From Bufo bufo (taxonomy: Eukaryota > Chordata > Amphibia > Anura > Bufonidae), in NCBI RefSeq assembly GCF_905171765.1, contig NC_053389.1, forward strand, positions 402,800,645 through 402,864,644: 64,000 bases of DNA, given 5' to 3'. The position numbers and the translations under genes were made by a program. The stretch's first letter is position 1. The number at the start of each line of letters is the position of its first letter. Shown in pieces: positions 22,318 to 33,990 of the stretch. Below the pieces are notes generated by a model. The model saw nothing but the letters and a program-made list of their open reading frames with translations. It searched no databases and had not been told where the DNA came from.

Positions 22318-23176
22318 TTTTGATATACCTGCTTCAAATAACAACTGGTTGAGGCCTGCCATATATTAGCTTCCACTAAATCGTGATAGAGGTTTTCCAT
22401 ATACTTGCGTCCACAAAATTACTGCTTGAGGGTGATATACCAACATCGACTAACAACTGATTGAGGCCTGCTATATATCAGCTTCCACAAAATAGTGATA
22501 GAGGTTTTCCATATACCTGCATCCACAAAATACAGATTGCGGGTTTTGATATACCTGCTTCAACTAACAACTGCCATATTTCAGCTTCCACAAAATAGTT
22601 ATAGAGGTTTTCCATATACCTTCATCCACAAAATTACTTCTTGAGGGTGATATACCAGCTTCAACTAACAACTGATTGAGGCCTGCCATATATGAGCTAC
22701 CACAAATTTGTGATAGAGGTTTTCCATATACCTGCGTCCACAAAATTACTGCTTGAGGGTGATATACCAGCTTCGACTAACAACTGATTGAGGCCTGCCA
22801 TATATGAGCTTCCACAAAATAGTGATAGAGGTTTTCCATATTCCTGGTTCCACAAAATTTTTGCTTCAGGGTGATATACCAGCTTCAACTATCAACTAAT
22901 TGATGCCTGCCATATATCATCTTCCACAAAATTGTGACAGAGGTTTTTTATATACCTGCGTCCACAAAATACAGAATGCGTGTTCTGATATATCTGCTTC
23001 ATTCTAACAACTGATTGAGGCCTGCCATATATCAGCTTCCACAAAATAGTGATAGAGGTTTTCCATATACCTGCTTCCACAAAATTACTTCTTGTGGGTG
23101 ATATTCCAGCTTCAACTAACAACTGATTGAGGCCTGCCATATATCAGCTTCCAAAAAATAGTGATAGAGGTTTTCC
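22318..23176. repeat. 112-bp satellite, segment 3 (about 8 units)
   Basis: It continues segment 2 after the LTR element and runs straight into hAT-2 coding sequence at about 23177 (TTTTCC | ATGATGACGCC). Confidence 0.92.
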
Positions 23177-24222
23177 ATGATGACGCCGGATAATCCTCTT
23201 GCCCAACAGCTGACCGCTGGCTTGTCGATACTGCTACCCCGCCAACTACTGCCATATAAATTGATGTACTCGGAGGCCTTTAGAAAATTTGGCACACCGC
23301 AATGGAATGTCTCTGAAAGGATATATTTCTCCCAGAAGGGCATCCCTGAACTATATAATCACGTTCAGCGGCAAGTTAATATATCTCTGGCACACAGTGT
23401 TGGTGCCAAGATACGCCTGACCACAGAAACGTGGTCTAGCAAAAACAGGCAAGGAAGGTACATAACTTTTACTACCCACTGGCTGAACCTTCTGACGGCC
23501 ATTAAGCATGCAACCCCTGGCACCCGTGTGAATTTTGTGTTACCCCCACGGATTGCATGCAGGCCTGTCTCTTCTTCTCCTCCTCCATCTCCATCCTTTG
23601 TCTCCTCCTAGGCTGACTCCTCCTTTTCCACTGCTACCGCCTCTTCCACTGCACCCCCAAGCTCCCCAGAACCTATTTGACGTGTCAGGTAAGAAGTAGC
23701 CATTCTGTGCTACGGTCACAGGCCGATCAGTGGCTAACCCCGCTCAATTTGACAGTTGGTAAAGTGGTGTGGGACAACGGTGCCAATCTGCTGAGCGTGC
23801 TGAAACAGGGCAAAATGACACACATGTCGTGCAAGGCACACATCCTGAACTTAGTCGTGCAGCAATTTGTTATCAAATTCCCCCGGGTCCAGGATGTCTT
23901 GCAGCAGGCCAGGAAAATCTCTGGCCATTTTAGAAGATCTTACACGGCCATGGCTCGCCTTGCTACCGTTCAGCGGCAACACAACTTGCCCGTCAGATGC
24001 TTGATTTGTGACTGCCCAATGCGCTGGAACTCCACCTTGTATATGCTTGATAGGCTGCTCCAGCAGAACTGTGCCATTAACGACTACCTGTATGATCTCT
24101 GTGGCAGGACAGGTTTTGGGAAGCTCGGTTTCTTTTCACTGCGCCAGTAGCTGCTCATGCACAAAGCATGCAGTCTTCTGCGGCCATTTGATGAGATCAC
24201 CAATCTGGTCAGTACGCCTAAC
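23177..24222 (+). pseudogene. hAT family 2 transposase fragment
   Basis: Two frames (23177-23611 and 23677-24150) give the central part of a ZBED/hAT transposase distinct from family 1. The first reads YSEAFRKFGTPQW and LTTETWSSKNRQGRYITFTTHW; the residue at the usual first catalytic Asp is Glu. The second reads VWDNGANLLSVLK, the AHILNLVVQ motif and RCLICDCPMRWNSTLYMLDRLL. After a stop at about 24148 the frame continues to LLRPFDEITNLVS. The BED finger and the C-terminal dimerisation segment are missing. It is a dead fragment; relation to the 24992 terminus is likely from orientation. Confidence 0.82.
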
Positions 24223-24782
24223 ATAGACGTATTTCTATATAATAAATGACCACCTAATTGTATTATTATTCAGGGGTAGGGCTAATATCTTTATATTATA
24301 TAGATTCTAGTGTATTATACTGTGCCCTGTATTTCCCAGTAGAAAATGATCCTTGGGAAATACAGTCTTCATCCCTGACCACCAGGACCAGGTAGCGCTC
24401 TGTCAGTACATGTCGGCCTCCCCTCTCCGCCACTGCTCCGCTGTGTACTGGTGCTTTTTCTGACACTAGGGCTGGGTTCACATCCTATTTTTGCCACCCT
24501 TTTAATGCATACCAAAAATGTATCAGACTGATGCCGTACAGTGGCATCCGTTCACTATACAGTTCCATGGTAGAAAAAAAGTTATGTTAACGTATGCATT
24601 TTTTTAATGGACTCTGCAGGATACAAAAAAAACGTGGTTTGATTTGTATACATCAAACCGATAGGAAATAACATTTTTCTATGCTCCAGCAGGGCACATT
24701 TTTTAGAATTTCCCTTTAAGATGCATAAAAATGGCCCCTGATTAAAATACATATTTTTCTGTAGGAATTTTTGCCAATGATG
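24223..24782. other. hAT-2 3' non-coding region, no gene
   Basis: AT-rich sequence between the transposase remnant and the right inverted repeat. A GGGCTGGGTTCACATCC word near 24468 may start a small unrelated MITE fragment. Confidence 0.4.
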
Positions 24783-24992
24783 ATCCTCTGGTATATCACT
24801 GTCCATGTTGTGGGACTATTTGTGTACTTCTAGTAAGTGTTTGCTGGCTGCAAATATGACCTGAAAGATTTTTTAGGTTTGCCTGCCATTAAAGTGAATG
24901 GGGCCCGCCGCGAACGCGCAATTTGCGAACATTTGATCGTGAACTTGCTTTCGCATCTGCGAATCGTCCCGGCTGATGTTCTTTCATAACTA
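24783..24992 (-). repeat. hAT-2 right terminal inverted repeat
   Basis: The inverse of 16253-16443, including ACTGTCCATGTTGTGGGACT and GCGAATCGTCCCGGCTGATG. Confidence 0.8.
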
Positions 24993-25612
24993 TTAGTAAA
25001 TCTAGGCGATAGTGTGTACAACAGAATTCTATCTTTATTTTTACTCTGACAGTGACACAGAATATTATGCTTTTATTGACATTTTTACAAGTACTGATGC
25101 CACTCTTGTACTGCTGCAAGGTGAGATAGACTTAAAACAGCTTACAGTAGCTAAGAGATCTGTCGATTTGATTGCTCTGCAATCCCATGTAATTTATTTT
25201 TATTAACAGCCTTACTAGTAAGCAAGAGTAAATTCTTGTCATGGTTGCTAGCACTGTGACTATGATTGAAATTTAGAAGTAATGCCTCAGTGCTTTTAAA
25301 AGTGGCATCTCTGGAGATGGTAAGCCAGAGGGCTAAGTCAGTAAGTCAGGGTAGTTTATAACTTAGCTTAAGAGGTGACGATGACAAAACACACTGACAC
25401 ACAGCACTGCCTTTACGTAAGATAGATGTGTGTCTTTTTGCTAAGAAGCCATTATTTAGTGGTTCATCATGCAGTGCTGACTTCTGTTTTTCAAAGTCTG
25501 AATATCTGAGGCTTCTGTGATGAAAAAACAAAAGGGCACTGAATGTATTCTCCAAGGATCATGCTTTCAGTCATATATATCGTCATATTGTGTAAGCTTC
25601 ATGAGAAATAAT
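24993..25612. other. No gene seen
   Basis: AT-rich DNA without recognisable coding or terminal repeats. It may be pre-insertion flanking sequence of hAT-2 and of the CR1 that follows. Confidence 0.4.
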
Positions 25613-26680
25613 GATAGGGTGACTAAAATAAAAGATGGCGGAGGTGCAGTAGACATCGCTTATCTAGACTTTAGTAAGGCTTTTGATACTGTCCCACATA
25701 GAAGGCTTATTAATAAATTGCAGTCTTTGTGCTTGGACTCCCATATTGTTGAATGGATTAGGCAGTGGCTGAGGGACAGATAACAGAGGGTTGTAGTCAA
25801 TGGAGTATATTCAGACCATGGCCTTGTTACCAGTGGGGTACCTCAGGGATCTGTTCTGGGACCCATATTGTTTAATATCTTTATCAGCGAAATTGCAGAA
25901 GGCCTCGATGGTAAGGTGTGTCTTTTTGCTGATGACACAAAGATTTGTAACAGGGTTGATGTTCCTGGAGGGATACACCAATTGGAAAAGGATTTAGGAA
26001 AACTAGAGGAATGGTCAAAAATCTGGCAACTAAAATTTAATGTTGATAAGTGCAAGATAATGCACCTAGGGCATAAAAACCCAAGAGCAGAATATAAAAT
26101 CAGTGATACAGTCCTAACTTGAGTATCTGAGGAAAGGGATTTAAGGGTCATTATTTCAGAAGACTTAAAGGTAGGCAGACAATGTCATAGAGCAGCAGGA
26201 AATGCTAGCAGAATGCTTGGGTGTATAGGGAGAGGAATTACCAGTAGAAAGAGGGAGGTGCTCATGCCGCTCTACAGAACACTAGTGAGACCTCATTTGG
26301 AGTATTGTGCTCAGTACTGGAGACCATATCTCCAGAAGGATATTGATACTTTGGAGAGAGTTCAGAGAAGAGCTACTAAACTAGTACATGGATTGCAGGA
26401 TAAAACTTACCAGGAAAGGTTAAAGGACCTTAACATGTATAGCTTGGAAGAAAGACGAGACAGAGGGGATATGATAGAAACTTTTAAATACATGAAGGGA
26501 ATCAACACGGTAAAAAAGGAGAGAATATTTAAAAGAAGAAAAACTGCTACAAGAGGACATCGTTTTAAATTAGAGGGGCAAAGGTTTAAAAGTAATATCA
26601 GGAAGTATTACTTTACTGAGAGAGTAGTGGATGCATGGAATAGCCTTCCTGCAGAAGTGGCAGCTGCAAATACAGTGTAG
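25613..26680 (+). pseudogene. CR1 reverse transcriptase fragment, broken
   Basis: It carries the SKAFDTVPHR block, the GSVLGP block and the FADDTK catalytic box, then the conserved C-terminal region. Stops differ from copy A: TAA at about 25782 after LRDR, TGA at about 26120 after DTVLT, and TAG at about 26678. Each copy therefore decayed independently. Confidence 0.9.
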
Positions 26681-26821
26681 GAGTTTAAGCATGCATGGGA
26701 TAGGTATAAGGCCATCCTTCATATAAGATAGGGCCAGGGGCTATCCATAGTACTCAGTATATTGGGCAGACTAGATGGGCCAAATGGTTCTTATCTGCCG
26801 ACTCATTCTATGTTTCTATGT
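25613..26821 (+). mobile_element. CR1 LINE copy B, 5'-truncated
   Basis: It starts inside the reverse transcriptase (about GATGGCGGAGGTGCAGTAG) and ends TTCTATGTTTCTATG. It is nearly identical to copy A over 11525-12593 plus 13259-13386 and lacks the palindromic MITE. Short 3' tail and 5' truncation are typical of CR1. Confidence 0.93.
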
Positions 26822-27799
26822 CTGTTTTAATCTATGACAGTGTAAGAGCAAAACCAAGTCCCAATGAAATGCTAACACATGCGATTACTTAAAGGAATTG
26901 ATTTGCATAAAATGTAATACTTTATTTTCTGTATAACACAGGCAATGATTAAAAAAACAAACAAAAACATTTTCTACAGGTGAGCTAAGACTATTTGTCA
27001 GTAGGCTTGGTTTCATAGCCATGCCCCTGCTGAAAGACTCTCTTTAAAGTATCCCTGAATGGAGACATAACAAAGGTTTTGATTAACGATTAGTGAAATA
27101 TTAAAAAATTAGATTCTGCTGCTTCACCAAATTTTACTAAACAATTTGTTTTTTGATGAATTACATTGTCACGAAGCGCATTTCTTTGTAAGTATTGGGT
27201 GCAATGACAGGGAGCTGCGATTGCATGGCTCCGCATCATTGTACTCCTCAGAAGCCACCACGTTCATAGCTGATCGTGGTATCTGACAGTAATAACACAT
27301 TTTCTCATGAAGAGCCAGCCGCCGCCATCTTGATTGAACATCTAGCACGAAATCTTGTGCGGCCCGTGATGATGTCATCATGTTGGCTGGCGTGGTGAAG
27401 TCATACTTCACCACGCACAGGATTTTTGTTAAAGATCTTCAATTAAGATGGTGACGGCCGGCCTATCACGATCAAATGGATGAATTTTTTTTTACCGCCA
27501 TTCAGGGAAAATTGATTCGCAACCACAAAGTACGAGGAAATTCTGCTTTACAGCGAAACAAATTTTCCCTAAATTTCCGGATCCAAGTGTTCATGGACGT
27601 CGATTCGCTCATCACTAGTTTTGATTGTGGGGGTCTGACTGATGAGATCCCTACTGATCACTAAAACAAGGAGAGAGAAGCGTTCACATATCTCTATCCC
27701 TGTTGCAGGAGCCATAATTGAGATGGGCCCGTATACTTTCCATTGATCATCTCTCCTGCAGTGAAAAGAGAGAACGTGGTATAGTATGTGAGTGCTTCT
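26822..27799. other. No gene seen; probable repeat debris
   Basis: AT-rich sequence. The word CGATTCGCTCATCACTA (27601-27617) looks like the end of a hAT-type MITE, but I could not pair it with a second terminus. A GAAGTATGACTTCACCACGC-like inverted pair lies at 27393-27417. Confidence 0.4.
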
Positions 27800-28235
27800 C
27801 ACCCTCACTATGACACCTGGATGTTCGAGTTCAACGAGTTCGGCCGAACTTGAAAAAAAAGTTTGGGTTCGAGACCCGAACTTGAACCCGAACCCAAACC
27901 CCATTGAAGTCAATGGGGACCCGAACTTTTGGGCACTAAAATGGCTCTAAAATAGATCTGGAAAGGGCTAGAGGGCTGCAAAAGGCATCAAAATGTGCTT
28001 AAGGGCATGACAACTGTTCTGCAAACAAATGTGGATAAGGAAATGACTTAAAATAACATAAAATACAGAAAAATTAAAAATAACAATCTGGATCTAGGAG
28101 TAGGAGGTTGAGGAGGCGGTGGATGGGTGGATGTGGGGGTGTAGGTTGACGTGGCGGTGTAGGTGGAAGCGGCGGTGAAGGAGGAATAGGTAGCCAACAC
28201 TGATTTGTGTTATTTTTTATTTTTAAATTGGGGCA

Positions 28236-28680
28236 TCAACCAAAATATTGGGACATATAACAAAATAAAACAAAGAATAAGTGCACTTGAGTACAAGAAT
28301 GGATGGTTGAGGCTGGTATAAATGTCTGTTCTGCACAAGGTACGGACAAGTCCTGTGGGATCCATGCCTGGTTCATTTTAATAAACGTAAGCTTGTCCAC
28401 ATTGGCTGCGGCCTGTGATAATGCTCTCTGCCGTGCTAAACACACGTTCACACTATACACTGGCTGCAGGGCAGGTCAGCACCTCCAAGGCTGAAAAAGC
28501 TTTCCACATTTTGGCCATGCTAACCCTGCCTTCTCAGGTGCTGGTGGTGCCCCAGCTGCGATGACGACCTCTTCCTCCTCTTCTGCCTTCGTCTTGTGCT
28601 TCCACTATGCCCCCGCTGTCAGGTGGGAATGCCATCAGCAGCGTGCGCTTGTAGTCGCGCATCTACCGATCAGTAACAGA
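28236..28680 (-). pseudogene. hAT transposase C-terminal fragment (copy B)
   Basis: It reads NVDKLTFIKMNQAWIPQDLSVPCAEQ, the family's C-terminal end, plus remnants of the preceding region with frameshifts. It breaks off where the 92-bp array begins, in the segment for the RDRKM..Y region. Confidence 0.75.
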
Positions 28681-28699
28681 TGTTTTTACTAAATTTAGT

Positions 28700-30120
28700 T
28701 CCCTGTCAGCAATGCAGAGCAGGGGTTCATTCACGGCAAAAGGGGGTTCATGTCACCCAGCAATAGAACAGAGGATTTTGAGAGAACGAGGCCCATGTCA
28801 CCAAGGCACAGCAGGGGTTCATTCACGGCAAAAGGGGGTTCATGTCACTGAGCAATAGAACAGAGGATTTTGAGAGATTTAGGCCCCTGTAACCCAGGCA
28901 CAGCAGGGGTTTATTCACGGCATAAGGGGGTTCATGTCACCCAGCAATAGAACAGAGGATTTTGAGAGATTTAGGCCCCTGTAACCCAGGCACAGCAGGG
29001 GTTTATTCACGGCATAAGGGGGTTCATGTCACCCAGCAATAGAACAGAGGATTTTGAGAGATTTAGGCCCCTGTCACCCAGGCACAGCAGGGGTTCATTC
29101 ACGGCAAAAGGTGGTTCATGTCACCCATAATAGAACAGAGGATTTTGAGAGATTTTGGCCCTTGTCACCCAGGCACAGCAGGGGTTCATTCACGGCAAAA
29201 GGGGGTTCATGTCACCCAGCAATAGAACAGAGGATTTTGAGAGAACGAGGCCCATGTCACCCAGGCACAGCAGGGGTTTATTCACGGCATAAGGGGGTTC
29301 ATGTCACCCAGCAATAGAACAGAGGATTTTGAGAGATTTAGGCCCCTGTCACCCAGGCACAGCAGGGGTTCATTCACGACAAAAGGTGGTTCATGTCACC
29401 CAGCAATAGAACAGAGGATTTTGAGAGATTTTGGCCCTTGTCACCCAGGCACAGCAGGGATTCATTCACGGCAAAAGGGGGTTCTTGTCATTCAGCAATA
29501 GAACAGAGGATTTTGAGAGATTTAGGCCCCTGTCACCCAGGCACAGCAGGGGTTTATTCACGGCAAAAGGGGGTTCATGTCACCCAGCAATAGAACAGGG
29601 GATATTGACAGATTTAGGCCCCTGTCCCCCAGGCACAGCAGGGGTTCATTCACGGCAAAAGGTGGTTCATGTCACCCAGCAATAGAACAGAGGATTTTGA
29701 GAGATTTAGGCCCATGTCACCCAGGCACAGCAGGGGTTTATTCACGGCAAAAGGGGGTTCATGTCACCCAGCAATAGAACAGAGGATTTTGAGAGAATGA
29801 GGCCCATGTCACCCAGGCACAGCAGGGGTTCATTCATGGCAAAAGGGGGTTCATGTCACCCAGCAATAGAACAGAGGATTTTGAGAGATTTAGGCCCCTG
29901 TCATCCAGGCACAGCAGGGGTTCATTCACGGCAAAAGGGGGTTCATGTCACCCAGCAATAGAACAGATGATTTTGAGAGATTTAGGCCCCTGTCACCCAG
30001 GCACAGCAGTGGTTCATTCACGGCAAAAAGGAGTTCTTGTCACCCAGCAATAGAACAGAGGATTTTGAGAGATTTAGGCCCCTGTCACCCAGGCACAGCA
30101 GGGGTTTGTATACGCCAAAA
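28700..30120. repeat. 92-bp tandem array, about 15 units
   Basis: The units contain CAGCAATAGAACAGAGGATT, GAGAGATTTAGGCCCCTGTC, ACCCAGGCACAGCAGGGGTT and CATTCACGGCAAAAGGGGG. The period of 92 bp is not a multiple of three. The core ATTTAGGCCCC...CACCCAGGCA is shared with the 141-bp array of hAT-D and with the degenerate repeats at 38940-39225, so these arrays descend from one subterminal repeat. Confidence 0.95.
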
Positions 30121-30579
30121 ATGGTAAAATGTCACCTGACAATTGAAAATAAGATTTTTTTCAATTTAGGGCACTAAAATTGTCACTTTTTTGCATTAAA
30201 ATGGCTCTAAAATAGTCCTTGAAAAGGCTTGAGGGATGTAAAAGGCAGTAAAATGTGCTTAAGAGAATGGCAACTGCTCTGCAAACAAATGTGGATAGGG
30301 AAATAACTTAAAATAAAATAAAATAACTAAAAATTACAAATTATTAACCTGCAACTCAGAGAAGGAGGTGGATATGGAATCGGAGGTTGAGGAGGCGGTG
30401 AATGTGGTATTGTAGGTGGAGGCAGCAATGGAGGAGGAGGAGGTAGCCAACAATGTTTTTTTTATTTATTTTTTATTGGGGTAGGTAGCCCCCAAAATAT
30501 TGGGACAAATAAAAAAATAGAAAACAAAGAATCATTGCACTTGAGTATAAGAATGTATGTTTGATGGTGGTATAAATGT
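30121..30579. other. Second hAT 3' terminal-proximal region, no gene
   Basis: It repeats phrases found at 27935-28260, such as GCACTAAAAT, GGCTCTAAAATAG, GCAAACAAATGTGGATAG and GAGGAGGCGGTG. Confidence 0.7.
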
Positions 30580-33457
30580 CTATTCTGCACAAGGTACAGA
30601 CAAGTCTTGTGGGATCCAAGCCTGGTTCATTTTAATGAACGTGAGTTTGTCCACGTTGGCTGCGGACAGGCGGCTGTGTCTGTCTGTAATGACACCTCCT
30701 GCCGTGCTAAATACACGTTCAGAGAGTACATGGCAGGCCAGCACCTCCAAGGTATACAGGGCAAGCTCTGGCCATGTGGACAATTTGGAGACCCAGAAGT
30801 TGAATGGGGCAGAAACATCAGTCAGTACGTGTAGGCATGTGCACAGGTACTGTTCCACCATGTTGTTTAAATGCTGTCTCATGCTAACACGCTCCATATC
30901 AGCAGTTGGGGCCGGTTGTTGCGGCGATGTGACAAAGCTTTTCCACATGTCGGCCATGCTAACCCTGCCTTCTGAGGTGCTGGCGCTGACACAGCTGCGT
31001 TGGCGACCTTTTCCTCCTCCCCTCCCTTTGCCTTGTGCTTCCACTTGTCTCCAGGCGTCAGTCGGGAATACTCTCAGAAGCACATCTACCAGCATGCTCC
31101 TGTAGTCGCGCATCTTCCGATCACGCTCCAGTGAGGGAATTAAGGACGGCACATTGTCTTTGTAACAGGGATCCAGCGGGGTGGCCACCTTGTAGTCAGG
31201 ACACGTTAAAATGTGGGCAACTCTGCTGTCGTTGAGCAGGCACTGCAGCATGTAGTCGCTCATGTGTTCCAGGCTGCCCAGAGGTAAGGACAAGCTGTCC
31301 TCTGTGGGAGGCATATCGTCTGAGTCCTCCATATCCCCCCAGCCACGCACCAGTGATGGGCCCGAGCTGCGTTGGGTGCCACCCCGCTGTGAACATGCTT
31401 CATCCTCATTCTCCTCCTCATCCTCCAGTAGTGGGCCCTGGCTGGCCAAATTTGTACCTCTGCTGTTGCAAAAAACTTCCCTCTGAGCCATTTCTAAAAG
31501 ACTGGCCTGAAAGTGTTAGAAATTATCCCTCTTCCTCCTCCTCCTCCTCCTCCTCCTCGTCCTGGGCCACATCCTCTTCCATCATCGTCCTAAGTGTTTT
31601 CTCAAGGAGACATAGAAGTGGTATTATAACGCTGATAACGGTGTCATCTCCACTGGCCATGTTGGTGGAGTACTCAAAACAGCGCAACAGGGCACACAGG
31701 TCTCGCATGGAGGCCCAGTCATTGGTGGTCAAGTGGTGCTGTTCCGCAGTGCGACTCACCCGTGCGTGCTGCAGCTGAAACTCCACTATGGCCTGCTGCT
31801 GCTCGCACAGTCTCTCCAGCATGTGCAAGGTGGAGTTCCACCTGGTGGACACGTCTCATATGAGGCAGTGAGTGGGAAGGCCGAAGTTATGCTGTAGAGC
31901 AGACAGCCGAGCGGCGGCAGGATGAGAACGCCGGAAGCGCGCACAGACGGCCCGCACTTTATGCAGCAGCTTTGACATGTCGGGTAGTTGTGAATGAATT
32001 TCTGCAACACCAAATTCAGAACATGCGCCAGGAAAGGGATGTGCGTCAAACCGGCTGCAACGAGATTTCGCCCATTATCGCACACCACCAGGCCGGGCTT
32101 AAAGCTCACTGGCAGCAACCACACTTCGGTCTGGTGTTCTATACCCCGCCACAACTCCTGCGTGGTGTGGGGCCTGTCCCCCAAACACATCAGTTTCAGT
32201 ATGGCCTGCTGACGTTTACCCCTGGCTGTGATGAAGTTGGTGGAGAAGGTCTGTCGCTGACCGGATGATGAGGTGGTAGAAGAGGAGGAGGAAGCCGAGT
32301 AGGAAGATGAGGCAACAGGAGGCAAAGAATGATGCCCTGCGATCCTTGGCGGCGGAAGGACGTGCGCCAAACAGCTCTCCGCCTGGGGCCCAGCCGTCAC
32401 TACATTTACCCAGTGTGCAGTTAGGGAGATATAGCGTCCCTGGCCATGCTTACTGGTCCATGTATCTGTGGTTAGGTGGACCTTGCGTTGGAGAAGTAGT
32501 GGCGGCTGGGAACGACGTACTGTGGGACAGCAAGCGACATGAGCTGTTTGAATTTGTCCGTCTCCACCAGCCTGAATGACAGCATTTCAAACGCCAGTAG
32601 TTTAGAAATGCTGGCATTAAGGGGCAGGGATCGAGGGTGGCTAGGTGGGAATTTACGCTTTCTCTCCAAGGTTTGTGAGATGGAGAGCTGAACGCTTCCG
32701 TGTGACATGGTGGAGATGCTTGGTGACGGAGGTGGTGTTGTTGGTGGCACATCCTCTGTTTGCTGGGCGGCAGGTGCCAACGTTCCTCCAGAGGCGGAGG
32801 AAGAGGCCGAGGCAGCAGCAGAAGAGTGAGCAGGAGGGGCCTGAGCCGGTGTCACGCATGTAGATGCCTGGTCATGCAGGTTGTTCTAAGATTGAGAACG
32901 TTTATGCCTCGCTTCAGGCTCTGATGGCACAGCGTGCAAACCACTCGGGTCTTGTCGTCAGCACATTGTGTGAAGAAGTGCCATGCCAGGGAACTCCTTG
33001 AAGCTGCCTTTGGTGTGCTTGGTTCATGGTGGTGGTGGCCAGTAGCAGGCAAACAGTTTTGGCGACAGCTGCTCTGCTTTTGCACCCTGCTCCCTCTTTT
33101 GCTACGCTGTTGGCTCGGTCTCACCACTGCCTCTTCCTTGGAACTCTGAAAGTCAGTGGCACGACCTTCATTCAATGTGGGGTCTAGGACCTCATCGTCG
33201 CCTGCATCGCCTTTCACCCAGTCTTCCTCCCTGACCTCCTTTTCGGTCTGCACACTGCAGAAAGATGCAGCAGTTGGCACCTGTGTTTCGTCATTATCAG
33301 AGACGTGCTGAGGTGGTATTCCCATGTCCTCATCAGGAAACATAAGTGGTTGTGCGTCAGTGCATTCTATGTCTTCCACCCCTGGAGAAGGGCTAGGTGG
33401 ATGCCCTTGGGAAACCCTGCCAGCAGAGTCTTCCAACAGCATAAGAGACTGCTGCAT
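30580..33457 (-). pseudogene. hAT family 1 transposase (copy C), frameshifted
   Basis: The reading order on the minus strand is: acidic N-terminal region with the BED finger (33457-32852), then TMSHGSVQLSISQ and the dimer/linker region (32855-32472), the catalytic-core remnants with CDNGRN and HVLNLVLQKF (32400-31786), WNSTLHMLERLCEQQQ (31852-31523), and the acidic insertion domain and C-terminal LSERVFSTAG region (31491-30580). A deletion near 32480 removes the TTDTW neighbourhood, and several frameshifts separate the pieces. It is non-functional. Confidence 0.85.
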
Positions 33458-33524
33458 GACTTGAGGCTCAGACAGGTTCCTTGATATGCACGGGGTGATG
33501 TGACAGACTGATGGCCATGGGTTT

Positions 33525-33990
33525 CAGTATGCCCCAGTATTACAATGCCGTATTTCTGGCCTAAATTGAACAGTCACTTATGCAGCGATAATCCTAGATG
33601 TGCACTATATGAAACAGAGTTGTTGTTTTTTTTCACCCAGTATGCCCCAGTATGCCAAAGCCGTATTTCTGGCCTAAATGTAACACTCACTTATGCACCT
33701 ATAATCACAGATGTGCACTATATGAAACAGAGTTGTTGTTTTTTACCCAGTATGCCAAAGCCGTATTTCTGGCCTAAATGTAACACTCACTTATGCACCT
33801 ATAATCACAGATGTGCACTATATGAAACAGAGTTGTTGTTTTTTTATCACCCCAGTATGCCCCAGTATGAGAAAGCCGTATTTCTGGCCTAAATTGAACA
33901 GTCACTTATGCAGCGATAATCCTAGATGTGCACAATATGAAACAGAGGGTTTTTTTTTAACCCCAGTGTCTCAAAGCAGTATTTCTGGAC
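33525..33990. repeat. Tandem repeat of about 100-115 bp, 5 units
   Basis: The units contain GCCGTATTTCTGGCCTAAAT, CACTTATGCA, AGATGTGCACTATATGAAAC and a T-run of variable length. They lie between the transposase and the 5' terminus of hAT-C. Confidence 0.9.

Larger units (their letters stand above)
16253..24992. mobile_element. hAT family 2 ends and remnants (composite region)
   Basis: Inverted repeats of about 190-210 bp bound this region. The left is 16253-16443 (TAGTGATGGACGAACATC, then GCCGGGACGGTTCGC). The right is 24783-24992, its inverse, ending CATAACTA. Between them lie hAT-2 internal sequence, a Tc1 element, satellite blocks, a small LTR element and transposase remnants (23177-24222). 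The 8 bases outside the two ends do not match, so they may belong to different insertions or to a rearranged copy. I treat the span as a composite, not one proven element. Confidence 0.5.

Noticed and set aside
28700..30120. CRISPR-like regular array
   Set aside because: The whole 92-bp unit is conserved, with no variable spacers, and it sits in a eukaryotic transposon. It is an ordinary tandem array.
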